A stretch of 64,000 bases of DNA from Polynucleobacter sp. MWH-Jannik1A5 (GCF_018881795.1 NZ_JACVPQ010000001.1:124001-188000); one strand, 5' to 3'. Shown: positions 1-9,323, counted from the first letter of the stretch. The notes: generated from the sequence alone by a model not told the origin. A program made the numbers and translations.

Positions 1-378
1 GATGCTGTTACACCATTCAATTTGATCACTCTCATCAAGCATGACGATGCCATTAGGTGAGGCTTGAAATGCCTCAATAAAATGATCGTGTTGCTGCTCA
101 ATACTGCGTATACGCTGCTTTAGATTTCTGACGAGTCGCTGAAGTCTAAAAAATACCTCTTCCCAAAAACCACTTGGCAAAGGCATGTTCTCGACAGAGT
201 CCGCAAGAATGTATTTTCTCAGGCGCGCTAAATTGATGTACGCATACACAAGCGGTATAGAAAGTACTGCAACCCCAGCCGCAATAGCCCACTCTGCGCC
301 CCAGAAAGACAGTACGATAAATGCCGCAATAAATGCGACACAAATGATGACAAAGAATCGGGTTAAAACGGAGAGCAT
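1..378 (-). CDS. phoR: PhoR phosphate-sensor histidine kinase, N-terminal part
   Basis: The frame is open from an ATG at 378 to the left edge, giving 126 residues; a stop codon lies four codons upstream, so this start is the only ATG choice. Two hydrophobic stretches (about residues 5-25 and 31-49) form a membrane hairpin. A charged linker follows, then the beginning of a PAS domain (about 99-126, with the motif FQASPNGIVMLDE), as in PhoR. It lies directly downstream of phoB in the same orientation, the usual phoB-phoR order. PhoR would phosphorylate PhoB when the Pst transporter and PhoU signal phosphate shortage. The kinase domain is outside the window, so the assignment rests on the PAS start, membrane topology and context. 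Confidence 0.85.
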   Translation of the reverse strand, partial: MLSVLTRFFVIICVAFIAAFIVLSFWGAEWAIAAGVAVLSIPLVYAYINLARLRKYILADSVENMPLPSGFWEEVFFRLQRLVRNLKQRIRSIEQQHDHFIEAFQASPNGIVMLDESDQIEWCNSI

Positions 379-440
379 GCTGCAATATTAGAGCATCTCT
401 AATAGCCTCTAGAAAATTCTAGAAAAATGCTTAAAAAGCC

Positions 441-1154
441 TTAAGTTTCCGTTGGGGTCTTAGTAATACGGTAGCCGCTACCGCGGACAGTCTCTACATA
501 GCGGTCGCAATCAAATGGCACCAGCGCCGCCCTTAAACGTTTGATGTGAACGTCAACCGTTCTTTCCTCTATATAGACTTCACTACCCCAAACCTTATCT
601 AATAAACTGCCACGAGAGTGGACTCTCTCAGGGTTGGCCATAAAAAATTGCAGCAAACGAAACTCAGTAGGACCCAAAGCAATTGGTTTAGGCTCCTGAT
701 TTGGCCAGACTGCCAATACACGGTGAGAGCTTGGATCTAGCTTTAACGGACCAACAGTCAACGGGCCCGTATCCTCAATAGGAGTCTGCCTTCTTAATAT
801 TGCCCTAACCCTTGCCACCAACTCTTTAGGAGAAAAAGGCTTAGTCACATAATCATCCGCACCAGAGTCCAACCCAAGAACCTTATCAGACTCCTCGCTT
901 TTTGCGGTGAGCATCAAGATAGGCAAGCCTTTAGTGCGCTCATTAGCGCGGAGCTCTTTAGCAAACTGCACTCCTGACTTTCCTGGCATCATCCAATCCA
1001 GAATAATCAGACTGGGCAATTGATCTTTCATCATCGCCAAAGCCAACTCTGTTTGCATGGCTTTTTCTACTTCATATCCAGCATGTGACAGATTAATCGC
1101 AATCAATTCTGCAATTGATGGCTCATCCTCAACTATGAGTATGCGGTGAGTCAT
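441..1154 (-). CDS. phoB: PhoB phosphate-regulon response regulator
   Basis: 237 residues, close to the family's usual ~230. The receiver domain spans residues 3-118 with acidic D10/E11, phospho-acceptor D53 in LIILDWMMPG, and the conserved T and K (about T82 and K104). The C-terminal winged-helix OmpR/PhoB domain ends with the typical EERTVDVHIKRLR recognition helix and RGSGYR wing. It binds Pho boxes to activate phosphate-starvation genes, including the pst operon upstream. It follows phoU by 15 bases and precedes phoR by 62 bases, so it belongs to the same transcription unit. Assignment is firm. Confidence 0.96.
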   Translation of the reverse strand: MTHRILIVEDEPSIAELIAINLSHAGYEVEKAMQTELALAMMKDQLPSLIILDWMMPGKSGVQFAKELRANERTKGLPILMLTAKSEESDKVLGLDSGADDYVTKPFSPKELVARVRAILRRQTPIEDTGPLTVGPLKLDPSSHRVLAVWPNQEPKPIALGPTEFRLLQFFMANPERVHSRGSLLDKVWGSEVYIEERTVDVHIKRLRAALVPFDCDRYVETVRGSGYRITKTPTET

Positions 1155-1169
1155 TATTCGAGATCCTAA

Positions 1170-1877
1170 TTATTGTCTATTGGCTTCGCGTACTAAATCT
1201 TCATGAGGAATATGACGAACATCAGATCCCTTGGCAATATAGATTACGAACTCTGCAATATTTTTTGCATGGTCGCCAATACGCTCAATTGCTTTAGCAA
1301 TAGTCAGCATATCTAAGCCAGTGCTAATCATATGTGGATCTTCAGACATATAGGTAATGAGCTTACGAACAAAGCCCCTGAACTCCTCGTCAATCTGGCG
1401 ATCCTCTTGCACCACCTCAGCAGCCGCAATAGTATCCAGACGGGCAAACGCATCAAGACTACGACGCAATAAAGAGATGGCCATTTGACCCGACAACCGA
1501 ATTTCAGCAACATTAATGTTGTGTGGCAATCCAGATTCAATTAAGCGCTTGGTGCGCTTAGCAACGCGCTCAGCCTCATCACCTGCACGCTCTAAATTGG
1601 TAATTGCTTTAGATACTGCCATTACGAGACGTAAGTCACGTGCTGTAGGCTGTCTACGTGCAATCAATTCTGTACAAGCTAAGTCGATCTGAATCTCGAG
1701 ATCGTTTACCAACTTTTCATTTTCGATCACGACATTACAAGTTTCAGCGTCCATTTGCGTAAAAGCACGCATTGCCGTTGAAATCTGTGATTCAACTAAC
1801 CCACCCATTTCAAGCAAGCGGCTTGAGAGTGAATTAAGATCTGCGTCGAATTGTGATGATAGGTGTTTATCTGGCAT
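1170..1877 (-). CDS. phoU: PhoU phosphate-signalling protein
   Basis: 235 residues, the normal length. It consists of two repeated three-helix bundles; each repeat carries the acidic metal-binding signature (NLERAGDEAERVAKR near 100-115 and ERIGDHAKNIAEFV near 193-206). PhoU is a cytoplasmic peripheral protein that links the occupancy of PstSCAB to the PhoR kinase and restrains phosphate uptake. It lies 12 bases after pstB and 15 before phoB, as expected for a pst-phoU-phoBR operon. No unusual residues are seen. Confidence 0.96.
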   Translation of the reverse strand: MPDKHLSSQFDADLNSLSSRLLEMGGLVESQISTAMRAFTQMDAETCNVVIENEKLVNDLEIQIDLACTELIARRQPTARDLRLVMAVSKAITNLERAGDEAERVAKRTKRLIESGLPHNINVAEIRLSGQMAISLLRRSLDAFARLDTIAAAEVVQEDRQIDEEFRGFVRKLITYMSEDPHMISTGLDMLTIAKAIERIGDHAKNIAEFVIYIAKGSDVRHIPHEDLVREANRQ

Positions 1878-1889
1878 TTATGTCTCCAA

Positions 1890-2738
1890 TTAACCGAAGC
1901 GGCCGGTAATGTAATCTTCTGTCTCTTTGCGCTTAGGCTTAATAAATATTTCATCTGTTTTACCGTACTCGATCAAGCTGCCTAGATACATATAGGCTGT
2001 GTAATCCGATACGCGCGCTGCTTGTTGCATATTGTGAGTCACAATGGCAATGGTGTAATCATTCTTCAGTTCATGAATCAACTCTTCCACCTTACCGGTT
2101 GAAATAGGATCCAAAGCAGATGTGGGTTCATCAAGCAAAATTACTGAAGGCTTTACCGCTACGCCGCGAGCAATGCATAAACGCTGCTGCTGACCACCTG
2201 AGAGGGATAAACCACTTTGATTTAATTTATCTTTCACTTCATTCCACAAAGCTGCCTTGTTCAGCGCCCACTCTACGCGCTCATCCATTTCAGAGCGTGA
2301 GAGCTTTTCATAAAGACGTACGCCGAAAGCGATGTTTTCATAGATCGACATTGGGAACGGTGTTGGCTTCTGAAAAACCATACCAATTCTTGAGCGAAGT
2401 AGATTCAAGTCTTGGCCTGGCTCAAGAATGTTTTGTCCGTAAAAGTTAATCTCACCCTCTGCACGCTGACCTGGGTATAGATCGTACATACGGTTTAACG
2501 TTCTCAGAAGTGTCGATTTACCGCAACCTGATGGGCCAATAAAGGCCGTAACCTTGCCTTGCTCAATATCTAAATTGATTTTCTTTAAACCTTGGAATGC
2601 GCCATAATAAAAATTCAGATTACGCACTTCAATAGCGTTAATAGCCGCATTTTGTGGTTCTTGATTTACTGTATCCACTACACCCCCTTGACCATCAACC
2701 TGATTTAAGTCAAACATTGTTCTCATATTACTCATCAT
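1890..2738 (-). CDS. pstB: PstB phosphate ABC transporter ATPase
   Basis: ATP-binding subunit of the high-affinity phosphate importer. It carries Walker [10 protein letters not shown], signature [14 protein letters not shown], Walker [14 protein letters not shown] and the switch histidine in IVTHNMQQA. The frame is open further upstream, but the start at 2738 is preferred because its ATG overlaps the pstA stop (ATGA) and follows an AAGG-type ribosome site; a second ATG follows at once. This gives 282 residues. It is about 25 longer than E. coli PstB, because of a polar N-terminal extension before the [11 protein letters not shown] strand. Confidence 0.95.
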   Translation of the reverse strand: MMSNMRTMFDLNQVDGQGGVVDTVNQEPQNAAINAIEVRNLNFYYGAFQGLKKINLDIEQGKVTAFIGPSGCGKSTLLRTLNRMYDLYPGQRAEGEINFYGQNILEPGQDLNLLRSRIGMVFQKPTPFPMSIYENIAFGVRLYEKLSRSEMDERVEWALNKAALWNEVKDKLNQSGLSLSGGQQQRLCIARGVAVKPSVILLDEPTSALDPISTGKVEELIHELKNDYTIAIVTHNMQQAARVSDYTAYMYLGSLIEYGKTDEIFIKPKRKETEDYITGRFG

Positions 2739-3601
2739 CCCTGTACCTTGTCTCGGAATACCACGCGAGCCAGGATATTTAACCCAAGCACTGCAAATGT
2801 AATCAGTAATGCGCCACCCCAAGCAAGCTCAACCCAGTTGTCGTAAGGGCTCATGGCAAACTGGAAAATCACTACCGGTAAATTGGCCATTGGCGCATTC
2901 ATATTCGTCGAGAAGAATTGATTATTCAGCGCCGTAAAGAGTAAAGGCGCAGTCTCACCGCTGATTCGAGCCAGAGCAAGCAAGATACCGGTCATCACAC
3001 CGCTCTGAGCGGCGCGAAGAGTAATCATGAAAGCCACTTTCCATTTTGGCGTGCCAAGCGCATAGGCAGCCTCGCGTAAGCTACCCGGAACCAAGCGCAG
3101 CATGTTTTCTGTAGTTCTCACTACTACGGGAATAGCAATTAAAGCTAAAGCAATCGTGCCGGCCCAACCAGAAAAGTGTCTAACTTGAGCAACTACGAAT
3201 GCATACACAAATAAACCAATAACAATAGATGGTGCGGACAACATAATGTCAGTGACAAAACGGGTAATTGCAGCAACTTTGCTTCGATCCCCATACTCTG
3301 AAAGATACAGGCCAGCCAATACGCCTACTGGTGTGCTGATGAGTGTGCAGCAACCGATTAACATCAAGCTACCCACAATTGCATTAGCTAGACCGCCGCC
3401 ATCAGAACCAGGGGCAGGTGTGCTTTGCGTAAATAAATTTAAGCTAAGGGCAGAGAAGCCCTTAAAAACTAAAACGCTCAAAATCCATAGCAAAAAAATC
3501 ATCCCTAATGCCATAGCACCAGTGGAGAGCATTAAGCCAATTTTGTTTGCTCGCTTACGCCTTGCAAAAATAGCTTGATCAATGTTGGAGATATTATTCA
3601 T
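2735..3601 (-). CDS. pstA: PstA phosphate ABC transporter permease
   Basis: 288-residue inner-membrane permease with about six hydrophobic helices. The cytoplasmic EAA coupling loop is visible as [17 protein letters not shown] (about residues 176-192), where PstB docks. PstA pairs with PstC to form the phosphate channel. Its start overlaps the pstC stop by four bases and its end overlaps pstB by four, which suggests strict translational coupling across the operon. The length is normal and no defect is seen. Confidence 0.95.
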   Translation of the reverse strand: MNNISNIDQAIFARRKRANKIGLMLSTGAMALGMIFLLWILSVLVFKGFSALSLNLFTQSTPAPGSDGGGLANAIVGSLMLIGCCTLISTPVGVLAGLYLSEYGDRSKVAAITRFVTDIMLSAPSIVIGLFVYAFVVAQVRHFSGWAGTIALALIAIPVVVRTTENMLRLVPGSLREAAYALGTPKWKVAFMITLRAAQSGVMTGILLALARISGETAPLLFTALNNQFFSTNMNAPMANLPVVIFQFAMSPYDNWVELAWGGALLITFAVLGLNILARVVFRDKVQG

Positions 3602-4587
3602 GTCTTTAATCCCTGCTTCTTCTCCATATTACTTAACATCCACTTTGCACAAGCCAGCACTACAAAGGTGATAATAAAAAGCGCTAGACCCAAGGCAAAT
3701 AAAGAGGATAAGTGGTTACCAATCTCAGCCTCTCCAAACTCATTAGCAAGTGTTGATGCAATTGAAGTGCCGGGAGCAAATAAGGATGGAGATAGGCGAT
3801 GGGCATTACCAATAACAAAAGTTACTGCCATAGTTTCACCAAGCGCTCTACCTAAACCCAGCATTACGCCGCCAATTACTCCTGCCTTGGTATACGGCAG
3901 AACGACATTCTTAACAACTTCCCAGGTTGTGCAGCCAATCCCATATGCAGATTCTTTTAAAACCGGCGGCACAATCTCAAACACATCACGCATCACAGAG
4001 GCGATGAATGGGAGAATCATCATTGCCAAAATAAGGCCAGCACACAAGATGCCGATGCCATTAAATGCGCCAGAGAACAAAATGCCTAATCCCGGTATCT
4101 TCCCAAGCGTGCCAGCCAGTGCGGGTTGAATGTAATCAGCAAATAATGGAGCAAAAATAAAGAGTCCAAACATCCCGTAGATGATGGATGGAACTGCTGC
4201 AAGCAACTCTACCGCTGTACCCAGAGGTCTGCGCAATGCGCTTGGGCATAACTCAGTTAAAAATACTGCAATACCAAAACTTAAGGGCACGGCAATCAGC
4301 AATGCTATCAATGAAGTTACCAAGGTTCCATAAATTGCAATAAGGCCGCCAAACTCCCCATTCACAATATCCCATTCTTGGGTGAAGAAAAATCCTGGAC
4401 CAAATGTGCTTAAAGCAGGCCATGCATTAATCACCAGAGAAATCATAATTCCAACCAGTGCAAGCAAGACCGATAATGCAAAAAATTGGGTGATTCTATG
4501 AAACAGAAAGTCCTGAACGCGTTGCACCTTAGCAATGCGAAGAGCTTGAGGCGTCGGCGCTGAGGGGGACTGAGTAGTTTCTTTCAT
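3598..4587 (-). CDS. pstC: PstC phosphate ABC transporter permease
   Basis: 329 residues. The N-terminus is cytoplasmic up to about residue 30; about six membrane helices follow, with a large periplasmic loop containing [20 protein letters not shown], typical of PstC. The EAA loop reads [18 protein letters not shown]. It forms the translocation pore with PstA. It lies 86 bases downstream of pstS and overlaps pstA by four bases. It could only be confused with PstA, and the N-terminal extension and gene order point to PstC. Confidence 0.95.
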   Translation of the reverse strand: MKETTQSPSAPTPQALRIAKVQRVQDFLFHRITQFFALSVLLALVGIMISLVINAWPALSTFGPGFFFTQEWDIVNGEFGGLIAIYGTLVTSLIALLIAVPLSFGIAVFLTELCPSALRRPLGTAVELLAAVPSIIYGMFGLFIFAPLFADYIQPALAGTLGKIPGLGILFSGAFNGIGILCAGLILAMMILPFIASVMRDVFEIVPPVLKESAYGIGCTTWEVVKNVVLPYTKAGVIGGVMLGLGRALGETMAVTFVIGNAHRLSPSLFAPGTSIASTLANEFGEAEIGNHLSSLFALGLALFIITFVVLACAKWMLSNMEKKQGLKT

Positions 4588-4673
4588 AAGTTACGCTTAT
4601 TCATATATTGAAACAGCCCCACCCAAGGCGGAGCTGTTTTTAAGGTAGATTTAAGATCGCTAACTATCGAATC
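4588..4673 (-). terminator. GC-rich hairpin between pstS and pstC
   Basis: The 86-base gap contains the inverted repeat AACAGC...GCTGTT around 4609-4638 (caGCCCCACCcaaGGCGGaGCTG on the plus strand). It is a stable stem with an A/T-rich flank. A hairpin here commonly lowers expression of the permease genes relative to the abundant binding protein, by attenuation or by protecting the pstS 3' end. The role is inferred from position only. Confidence 0.45.
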
Positions 4674-5696
4674 TTACTTGGTTACCACCTTTGTAAATAC
4701 ATTCTTACGGATGAAATCAGTAGTCACATCAGGCATTGGCACGTAATCCAATTCTTCGGCCATTTTTTTGCCATCCTTGAAGGCAAAGTCGAAGAACTTT
4801 AATACTTCAGCTGCATTTGCTTTATTTTCTGGATTCTTGTAAACCAAGATAAAAGATGCACCAGTGATAGGCCATGATTTAGCACCAGGGGCATTAGTAA
4901 TAAATGTGCCCATACCAGGTATCTTAGACCAGTCTGTGCCAGCAGCAGCTGCGGCAAAAGTAACGTCGTCAGGCTGAACAAATTGACCGTCTTTATTCTT
5001 CAAAGAAACGCTAGTCATTTTATTTTTCTTGGCATATGCATATTCAACGTAACCAATTGCACCTTTAACGCGCGACACGTTTGCAGCAACACCTTCATTG
5101 CCCTTACCGCCAACAGATGAGGCTGCAGGCCATTTCACTGCGGCACCCTCACCAACAGCATCTTTCCAGTTTTGACTAACCTTAGCTAAGTAGTTTGTAA
5201 AAATAGCTGTAGTGCCAGAACCATCGGCACGATGAACAACGGTAATTGGTAAATCAGGCATCTTCATGCCAGGGTTGTTCAACACAATTCGCTTATCGTT
5301 CCAGTTTGTAATAACACCCTGAAAAATATCGGATAAGGTATCTGGGGATAACTTCAACTCATATGGCTTAACACCCTCTACGTTAATGACTGGTACCACG
5401 CCGCCAATAATCGCCGGGAATTGAACTAAACCATCTTTTTCTAAGTCATCAAATTTGACTGGGTTATCAGTAGCGCCAAAATCCACTGTTTTGGCTTTGA
5501 TCTGTTTAATGCCGCCGGAAGACCCAATGGACTGGTAATTCATATTTGAGCCAGTTTTAGCTTTATAAGCTTCTGCCCATTTTGCATAAATTGGGTACGG
5601 AAAAGTTGCGCCGGCACCAGTCATATCTGCTGCAAATGCCGCTGGAGCAAGTGAAATGGCTCCTATCACTAGGGCTTTTTTTAGAAAAGATTTCAT
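4674..5696 (-). CDS. pstS: PstS periplasmic phosphate-binding protein
   Basis: The mature part begins ADMTGAGATFPYPIYAKW, the PstS signature, and later carries the phosphate-binding motifs SIGSSGGIKQI and HRADGSGTTAIFTNYL. The start at 5696 is chosen over one ten codons upstream. It follows AAGGA at good distance and gives a clean Sec signal peptide: MKSFLKKA, a hydrophobic core, then AFA before ADM (cleavage after about residue 22). The 340 residues are normal for the family. PstS is the first gene of the Pho operon; a Pho box and -10 element lie 46-79 bases upstream. Confidence 0.95.
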   Translation of the reverse strand: MKSFLKKALVIGAISLAPAAFAADMTGAGATFPYPIYAKWAEAYKAKTGSNMNYQSIGSSGGIKQIKAKTVDFGATDNPVKFDDLEKDGLVQFPAIIGGVVPVINVEGVKPYELKLSPDTLSDIFQGVITNWNDKRIVLNNPGMKMPDLPITVVHRADGSGTTAIFTNYLAKVSQNWKDAVGEGAAVKWPAASSVGGKGNEGVAANVSRVKGAIGYVEYAYAKKNKMTSVSLKNKDGQFVQPDDVTFAAAAAGTDWSKIPGMGTFITNAPGAKSWPITGASFILVYKNPENKANAAEVLKFFDFAFKDGKKMAEELDYVPMPDVTTDFIRKNVFTKVVTK

Positions 5697-5741
5697 TTGG
5701 TCAGTCCTTACATTAAATATGCGCAACGGCGCGATATAAGA

Positions 5742-5775
5742 ACAATACGGCGGGAATATTACGGTTATATGACAG
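5742..5775 (-). promoter_or_regulatory. Pho box and -10 element of the pst operon
   Basis: On the minus strand, 5775-5758 reads CTGTCATATAACCGTAAT. The first seven bases match the Pho-box half-site exactly, four A/T bases follow, and the second half-site matches five of seven. Ten bases downstream, TATTGT (5747-5742) fits a sigma-70 -10 element. The Pho box sits where the -35 would be, as in classical PhoB-activated promoters. The pstS ATG lies 45 bases beyond the -10. Confidence 0.8.
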
Positions 5776-5798
5776 CCCTAAAACCCCCGTTTTTAGGG
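5776..5798. repeat. Short inverted repeat abutting the Pho box
   Basis: CCCTAAAA (5776-5783) and TTTTAGGG (5791-5798) form an eight-base stem with a seven-base loop, directly upstream of the Pho box. No T-run follows on either strand, so it is a poor intrinsic terminator. It could insulate the pst promoter or be an extra regulator site. Confidence 0.4.
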
Positions 5799-5819
5799 GT
5801 TTAAAGCCATTTAAGGTCT

Positions 5820-5833
5820 TGGCGGAGAGGGAG
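5820..5833 (-). other. Fragment matching the 3' tail of a tRNA-Ser gene; possible attachment-site remnant
   Basis: The minus strand reads CTCCCTCTCCGCCA, the 3' acceptor end plus CCA typical of a serine tRNA. The remainder of the T-arm is disrupted and no complete tRNA is attached. It lies 120 bases before the integrase gene. Tyrosine integrases often use tRNA 3' ends, so this may be one end of the element. The matching copy was not found at the other end, so the call is tentative. Confidence 0.3.
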
Positions 5834-5956
5834 TCAAAAAATTCACCCTCCGTCTAAGTCTACAATTACCCACAAAACCCTTGTAATACATGGCTTACAA
5901 GGGTAACCCTACTCCAGTCTAACCCATTCAAGTTCACTAAAATCTACGTTTAACTG

Positions 5957-7264
5957 GTGGGTACAGTGGTGGGTAGATTGAGCGCAAATCATGATGATAA
6001 ACAAGGAGTGAAAAGTCCTCGCAAGGCCTCTTTTACTGCACGTGGAATTATCTCAGTTAACAGACCTGGATATCATGCTGATCCTGAAAATAAAGGTCTA
6101 TATCTTCAAGTTACGCAGACCTCTACCGGCATCTCCCGTAGCTGGATCTTTCGCTTTACTAGCCCAATAACTCTCAAGCGAAGGGAAATGGGAATTGGCC
6201 CAATCGAGTCCTTTTCGCTGGCTAACGCTAGATTGAAGGCGTTAGATCTACGTCGCCTCATTCTTGATGGGACTGACCCACTTGAACAAAGAATCGCCAA
6301 GCGATCAAATGCTATCGAGGCAAATGTCCATACGATTACCTTTGCAGCTGCTGCAGAAAGATGCATTCAGGCCAAAAAAGTTGAATGGTCGAATAGCAAA
6401 CATCAAGATCAATGGACCACTACGATAAATAAGTTCGTATCACCCATCATTGGCAAACTAAGAGTCGACCACATAAGCACTAGTCATGTTGTCAGAGTTC
6501 TTGAACAAGATATCAAGAACAAAAACGGTGAAGTAGAGGGAACCTTTTGGAATGTGCGCACCGAAACAGCCACAAGAGTTCGCCAACGTATTGAGGTAAT
6601 TTTTGATTGGTGCAAAGCCCATCAATACATGCAAGGTGAGAATCCAGCACGCTATCAAGGAGCGCTAAGCCATCTTCTGCCTAAGGCAAGCAAGATTAAA
6701 AAGAGCATGCACCACCCTGCTCTGCCTTTTCAACGTATTGGGGAATTTGTATCTGATCTGCGTACTCACTCAGGATTCTCAGCTCTTGCGCTAGAGCTAT
6801 TAATTCTGACTGCGAGCAGAACCAGTGAAGTAATCGAGGCGAAGTGGGATGAGTTTGATATAGAGGCCAAGGTTTGGACGATTCCAGCTGAACGAATGAA
6901 GGCTGGTAAAGAGCATCGGGTTCCGTTAAATACTAGGGCAATGGAAATTCTTGGGGGACTCAAAAAAATGCGGGTGAATTCATATTTATTCCCGAGTACC
7001 CTACACAAGGATCGCCCGCTATCAAATATGGCTCTGCTCGCCATGATGAGGAAGATGTCAAAGTATGCTGATTATGTCCCGCATGGCTTTAGATCTACCT
7101 TCAGGGATTGGGCTGCAGAGACAACGGATTACTCAAATGAAACTGTTGAGCTGGCTTTAGCACATACTATTAAGAACAAGGCTGAGGCTGCTTATAGAAG
7201 GCAGGATCAACTTGAGAAGCGAGCAAAATTAATGGAGAAATGGCGAGAATTTATTCTCATCTAA
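5957..7264 (+). CDS. int: Tyrosine-recombinase integrase, P4-like
   Basis: About 435 residues. The N-terminal arm-binding region contains GLYLQVTQTSTGISRSWIFR, typical of P4-family integrases. The catalytic domain shows the first arginine in LLILTASRTSEVIEAKW, H-x-x-R in VPHGFRSTFRDWAAE, and the tyrosine nucleophile in EAAYRRQDQLEKRA near the C-terminus. All key residues are present, so it is probably active. The first usable start is GTG at 5957, after an in-frame TAA at 5951. Other GTG codons follow at 5966 and 5969 and none has a good ribosome site, so the start is uncertain. Direct GGTGGGTA repeats (5956-5963 and 5968-5975) overlap the start. Its stop overlaps the stop of the next gene, on the other strand. 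Confidence 0.92.
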   Translation: MGTVVGRLSANHDDKQGVKSPRKASFTARGIISVNRPGYHADPENKGLYLQVTQTSTGISRSWIFRFTSPITLKRREMGIGPIESFSLANARLKALDLRRLILDGTDPLEQRIAKRSNAIEANVHTITFAAAAERCIQAKKVEWSNSKHQDQWTTTINKFVSPIIGKLRVDHISTSHVVRVLEQDIKNKNGEVEGTFWNVRTETATRVRQRIEVIFDWCKAHQYMQGENPARYQGALSHLLPKASKIKKSMHHPALPFQRIGEFVSDLRTHSGFSALALELLILTASRTSEVIEAKWDEFDIEAKVWTIPAERMKAGKEHRVPLNTRAMEILGGLKKMRVNSYLFPSTLHKDRPLSNMALLAMMRKMSKYADYVPHGFRSTFRDWAAETTDYSNETVELALAHTIKNKAEAAYRRQDQLEKRAKLMEKWREFILI

Positions 7265-8205
7265 TTTTTTAACCGTGAAAAAAATCGTTTTCTTCGCAAG
7301 AAAATCAATAAATTCATAAGGCCAAATAGCATTAACGGCACTAGTTCATCCAAAATAATAAGAGCCAAAACAGCATGAACCGTTGTTAATACTTCACTAT
7401 CCAACACTGAGCTGGCATAAGTCTCATTATCTAGGGGCAAAAACATAAATGATACGTATGCCACGAGCAGACAAAAAATAACAATTACATTTTTAGACGC
7501 TCTATAGCCCAATATTTCAATGGATGATAGTTGGAGCTTTTTAAATGCGCTTATTGGATAACCATGAAAAGCGCTATTTACCTTCCAGTCCTCATCAATT
7601 GTTCTCCCAAATAAATACTTAAGCGTGCTTCTTATTAACTTAATAAAGACTTCAAAAAATGAATTTTCAGCTGAGTTTTTTAGAGACTCAAATTTGTACT
7701 TTAAGCCTCTAAATAAGTGCACGGAATCTACATGATCTCTGAATATTGAATTTAATATATCAATTCCAGAAACTATTACACCCTCTTTAGTGAGAAATAT
7801 ATTTTTCTCAGTGTTATAAAAATACTCACTCGGAAAATCAAGTGAAAAGGGTTGAGGAGACGCATTAGACATTTCTACGGAGTCTTTGGATGGGCACTCT
7901 GGATCTTCAAAGTCATAATCCCAATGTTGCGCCCTATAGATACTCATCGTAGCAATACGGCAACGTATTGGAACTAAGTTTGGCTCGTCTGGCTCTATTC
8001 GCTTTTTATCAAAAACAACCCAAATGACTGCAACGTTGTCTGGATTTTTATTTGAATATTTAGCTGGCTTATAACGAATCTCCTCTGGATAATTTCGCCG
8101 AATAGAGAATCCCGCACCAGCATCAGTAAGAATTACGGGATCATAAAATTCCTTATCACCACCCAGATGGAATTTATCAAGTAATTCTTGACCATTATTG
8201 ATCAT
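7261..8205 (-). CDS. Unknown protein with soluble N-terminus and two C-terminal membrane helices
   Basis: 314 residues, no family recognised. Residues 1-230 look soluble and mixed alpha/beta. Two strong hydrophobic segments follow (about 241-259 and 282-305), then a basic tail RRKRFFSRLKN. The topology suggests a membrane-anchored cytoplasmic domain. The gene is visibly more AT-rich than the flanking phage genes. It sits between integrase and lysis genes and its stop overlaps the integrase stop on the other strand. Genes in this position in prophages and satellites are often cargo such as superinfection exclusion or anti-phage defence. That role is an inference from position alone. Confidence 0.7.
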   Translation of the reverse strand: MINNGQELLDKFHLGGDKEFYDPVILTDAGAGFSIRRNYPEEIRYKPAKYSNKNPDNVAVIWVVFDKKRIEPDEPNLVPIRCRIATMSIYRAQHWDYDFEDPECPSKDSVEMSNASPQPFSLDFPSEYFYNTEKNIFLTKEGVIVSGIDILNSIFRDHVDSVHLFRGLKYKFESLKNSAENSFFEVFIKLIRSTLKYLFGRTIDEDWKVNSAFHGYPISAFKKLQLSSIEILGYRASKNVIVIFCLLVAYVSFMFLPLDNETYASSVLDSEVLTTVHAVLALIILDELVPLMLFGLMNLLIFLRRKRFFSRLKN

Positions 8206-8253
8206 ATAAAAACCTTAGTTGTGGATGTAAGCAATGAATATTCATATCTTAGC

Positions 8254-8607
8254 CTATGGTGATCTCTCAAAGTGAGGAACATCAACAAACCCTTTAAAGT
8301 TTCCGCCCCACCTATTCTTTGAACTTAGGCCTTCCCAGTATTCACCAACTGTACGAATCAATTCTTTATCCCAGACTAGCTTTCCATTCCAGAAGAAATT
8401 AAGATCGATAGCGCAACGTCTCAGGTGGTTGCTGTTCATAGTTTTTGATCTACCACTTTTGAAGTAGATCTCTTGTTGCTCTGGAGACCTCCAGAGCTCA
8501 CCACCAGTAACGATCCAACCTTCTGCTGTTGCAAACTGAATAAGACGACTTACATCGATCAAGAATGCAGCTTGCTCCGCAACCAAACCACTCACGCCTT
8601 TACTCAC
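8254..8607 (-). CDS. M15-family peptidoglycan peptidase, phage endolysin
   Basis: 117 residues. The zinc-peptidase motifs of the M15/VanY-like endolysins are visible: SNHLRRCAIDLNFF (the S-x-H-x(6)-D pattern, about residues 58-71) and DVPHFE near the C-terminus. These enzymes cleave the peptide stems of peptidoglycan (L-alanyl-D-glutamate or D-Ala-D-Ala type). The start is GTG, overlapping the holin TGA stop (GTGA), so translation is coupled. The small size and holin neighbour support a lysis role. Confidence 0.85.
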   Translation of the reverse strand: MSKGVSGLVAEQAAFLIDVSRLIQFATAEGWIVTGGELWRSPEQQEIYFKSGRSKTMNSNHLRRCAIDLNFFWNGKLVWDKELIRTVGEYWEGLSSKNRWGGNFKGFVDVPHFERSP

Positions 8608-9140
8608 GGGGACTCTTCCCTGTTTCTTGAACCATTCATGCGCATCTCAAAGATCTTCTCAACAGACCTTCCCCCAAAATAAGCCAGCATGACTAATTGG
8701 CCCCATTCACCTAGAAGCTTTACATAAGCCTCATTGATATCAATTCCCATGGCGGAGAGCAAAGCGAACAAGAGGTAGGCCGTGAGGATGTAAACCAATG
8801 TACCTGGACGAATGTTCTTTGATAACTTGGAATCGCTACCCATATCGGATTGCCAGCGCTGCGTGGCATTCACTTGAGAAGCTCGATGCATCTCCGCTAG
8901 AAGTTTTGATTCCTCTATCTCCAGTTCCTTTTGCTTGAGCGTGTACTGCAAAAGGAGTTGCTCTTGCTCAACCTCTAGTTGCTTGAGCTTAATGAGGTCT
9001 TCCTGACTGGGATTGTCTGGAATACGCGCTCCAATCTTGCTCTCAATAAATTCTTTACCTTTAGCCTGAACCGCACCCGCAAGCAGACCAAGGCCATTGA
9101 CAGCCAAGATTTGCACTAGAGAGGTAATGATTGGAAGCAT
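8604..9140 (-). CDS. GTA-type three-TM holin
   Basis: 178 residues. There is an N-terminal hydrophobic stretch (about 3-23), a charged coiled-coil region (about 47-90, rich in K, E, Q and L), then RWQSDMGSDSKLSKNIRP and two hydrophobic segments (about 112-131 and 144-155). This layout and the SDS-x-LSKNIRP motif are typical of the gene-transfer-agent holin family. It forms membrane lesions that let the endolysin reach the wall. It is the first gene of a two-gene lysis cassette. Confidence 0.78.
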   Translation of the reverse strand: MLPIITSLVQILAVNGLGLLAGAVQAKGKEFIESKIGARIPDNPSQEDLIKLKQLEVEQEQLLLQYTLKQKELEIEESKLLAEMHRASQVNATQRWQSDMGSDSKLSKNIRPGTLVYILTAYLLFALLSAMGIDINEAYVKLLGEWGQLVMLAYFGGRSVEKIFEMRMNGSRNREESP

Positions 9141-9182
9141 GTAATAGATTCTTTATTTGATGCTTGGGATATGGAAGTCCAC

Positions 9183-9228
9183 CGCCCCACTACCGCCTAG
9201 GCTTTTCTTCGGTGTAGGCAGTGGGGCG
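9183..9228. repeat. Strong inverted repeat upstream of the lysis genes
   Basis: CGCCCCACT (9183-9191) pairs perfectly with AGTGGGGCG (9220-9228), and the inner CGCCTA/TAGGC extends the stem. It lies in the 183-base gap between the 128-residue gene and the holin. No T-tract follows on the minus strand, so it may be an attenuator or processing site between capsid and lysis genes. The rest of the gap (9141-9323) is GC-rich and I see no gene in it. Confidence 0.5.
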
Positions 9229-9323
9229 CAGTTACGCGCGCCCACACACCATGGTTACTTCAACACCCGCAGCCGCACCCAAACACCTGCTGCTAGTGGT
9301 CGTGGCGATGGCCTTCCCTTCTG

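Noticed and set aside
146..385. 79-codon minus-strand frame at the left edge
   Set aside because: It is a different frame of phoR. The frame starting at 378 has the membrane hairpin and PAS beginning and runs to the window edge.
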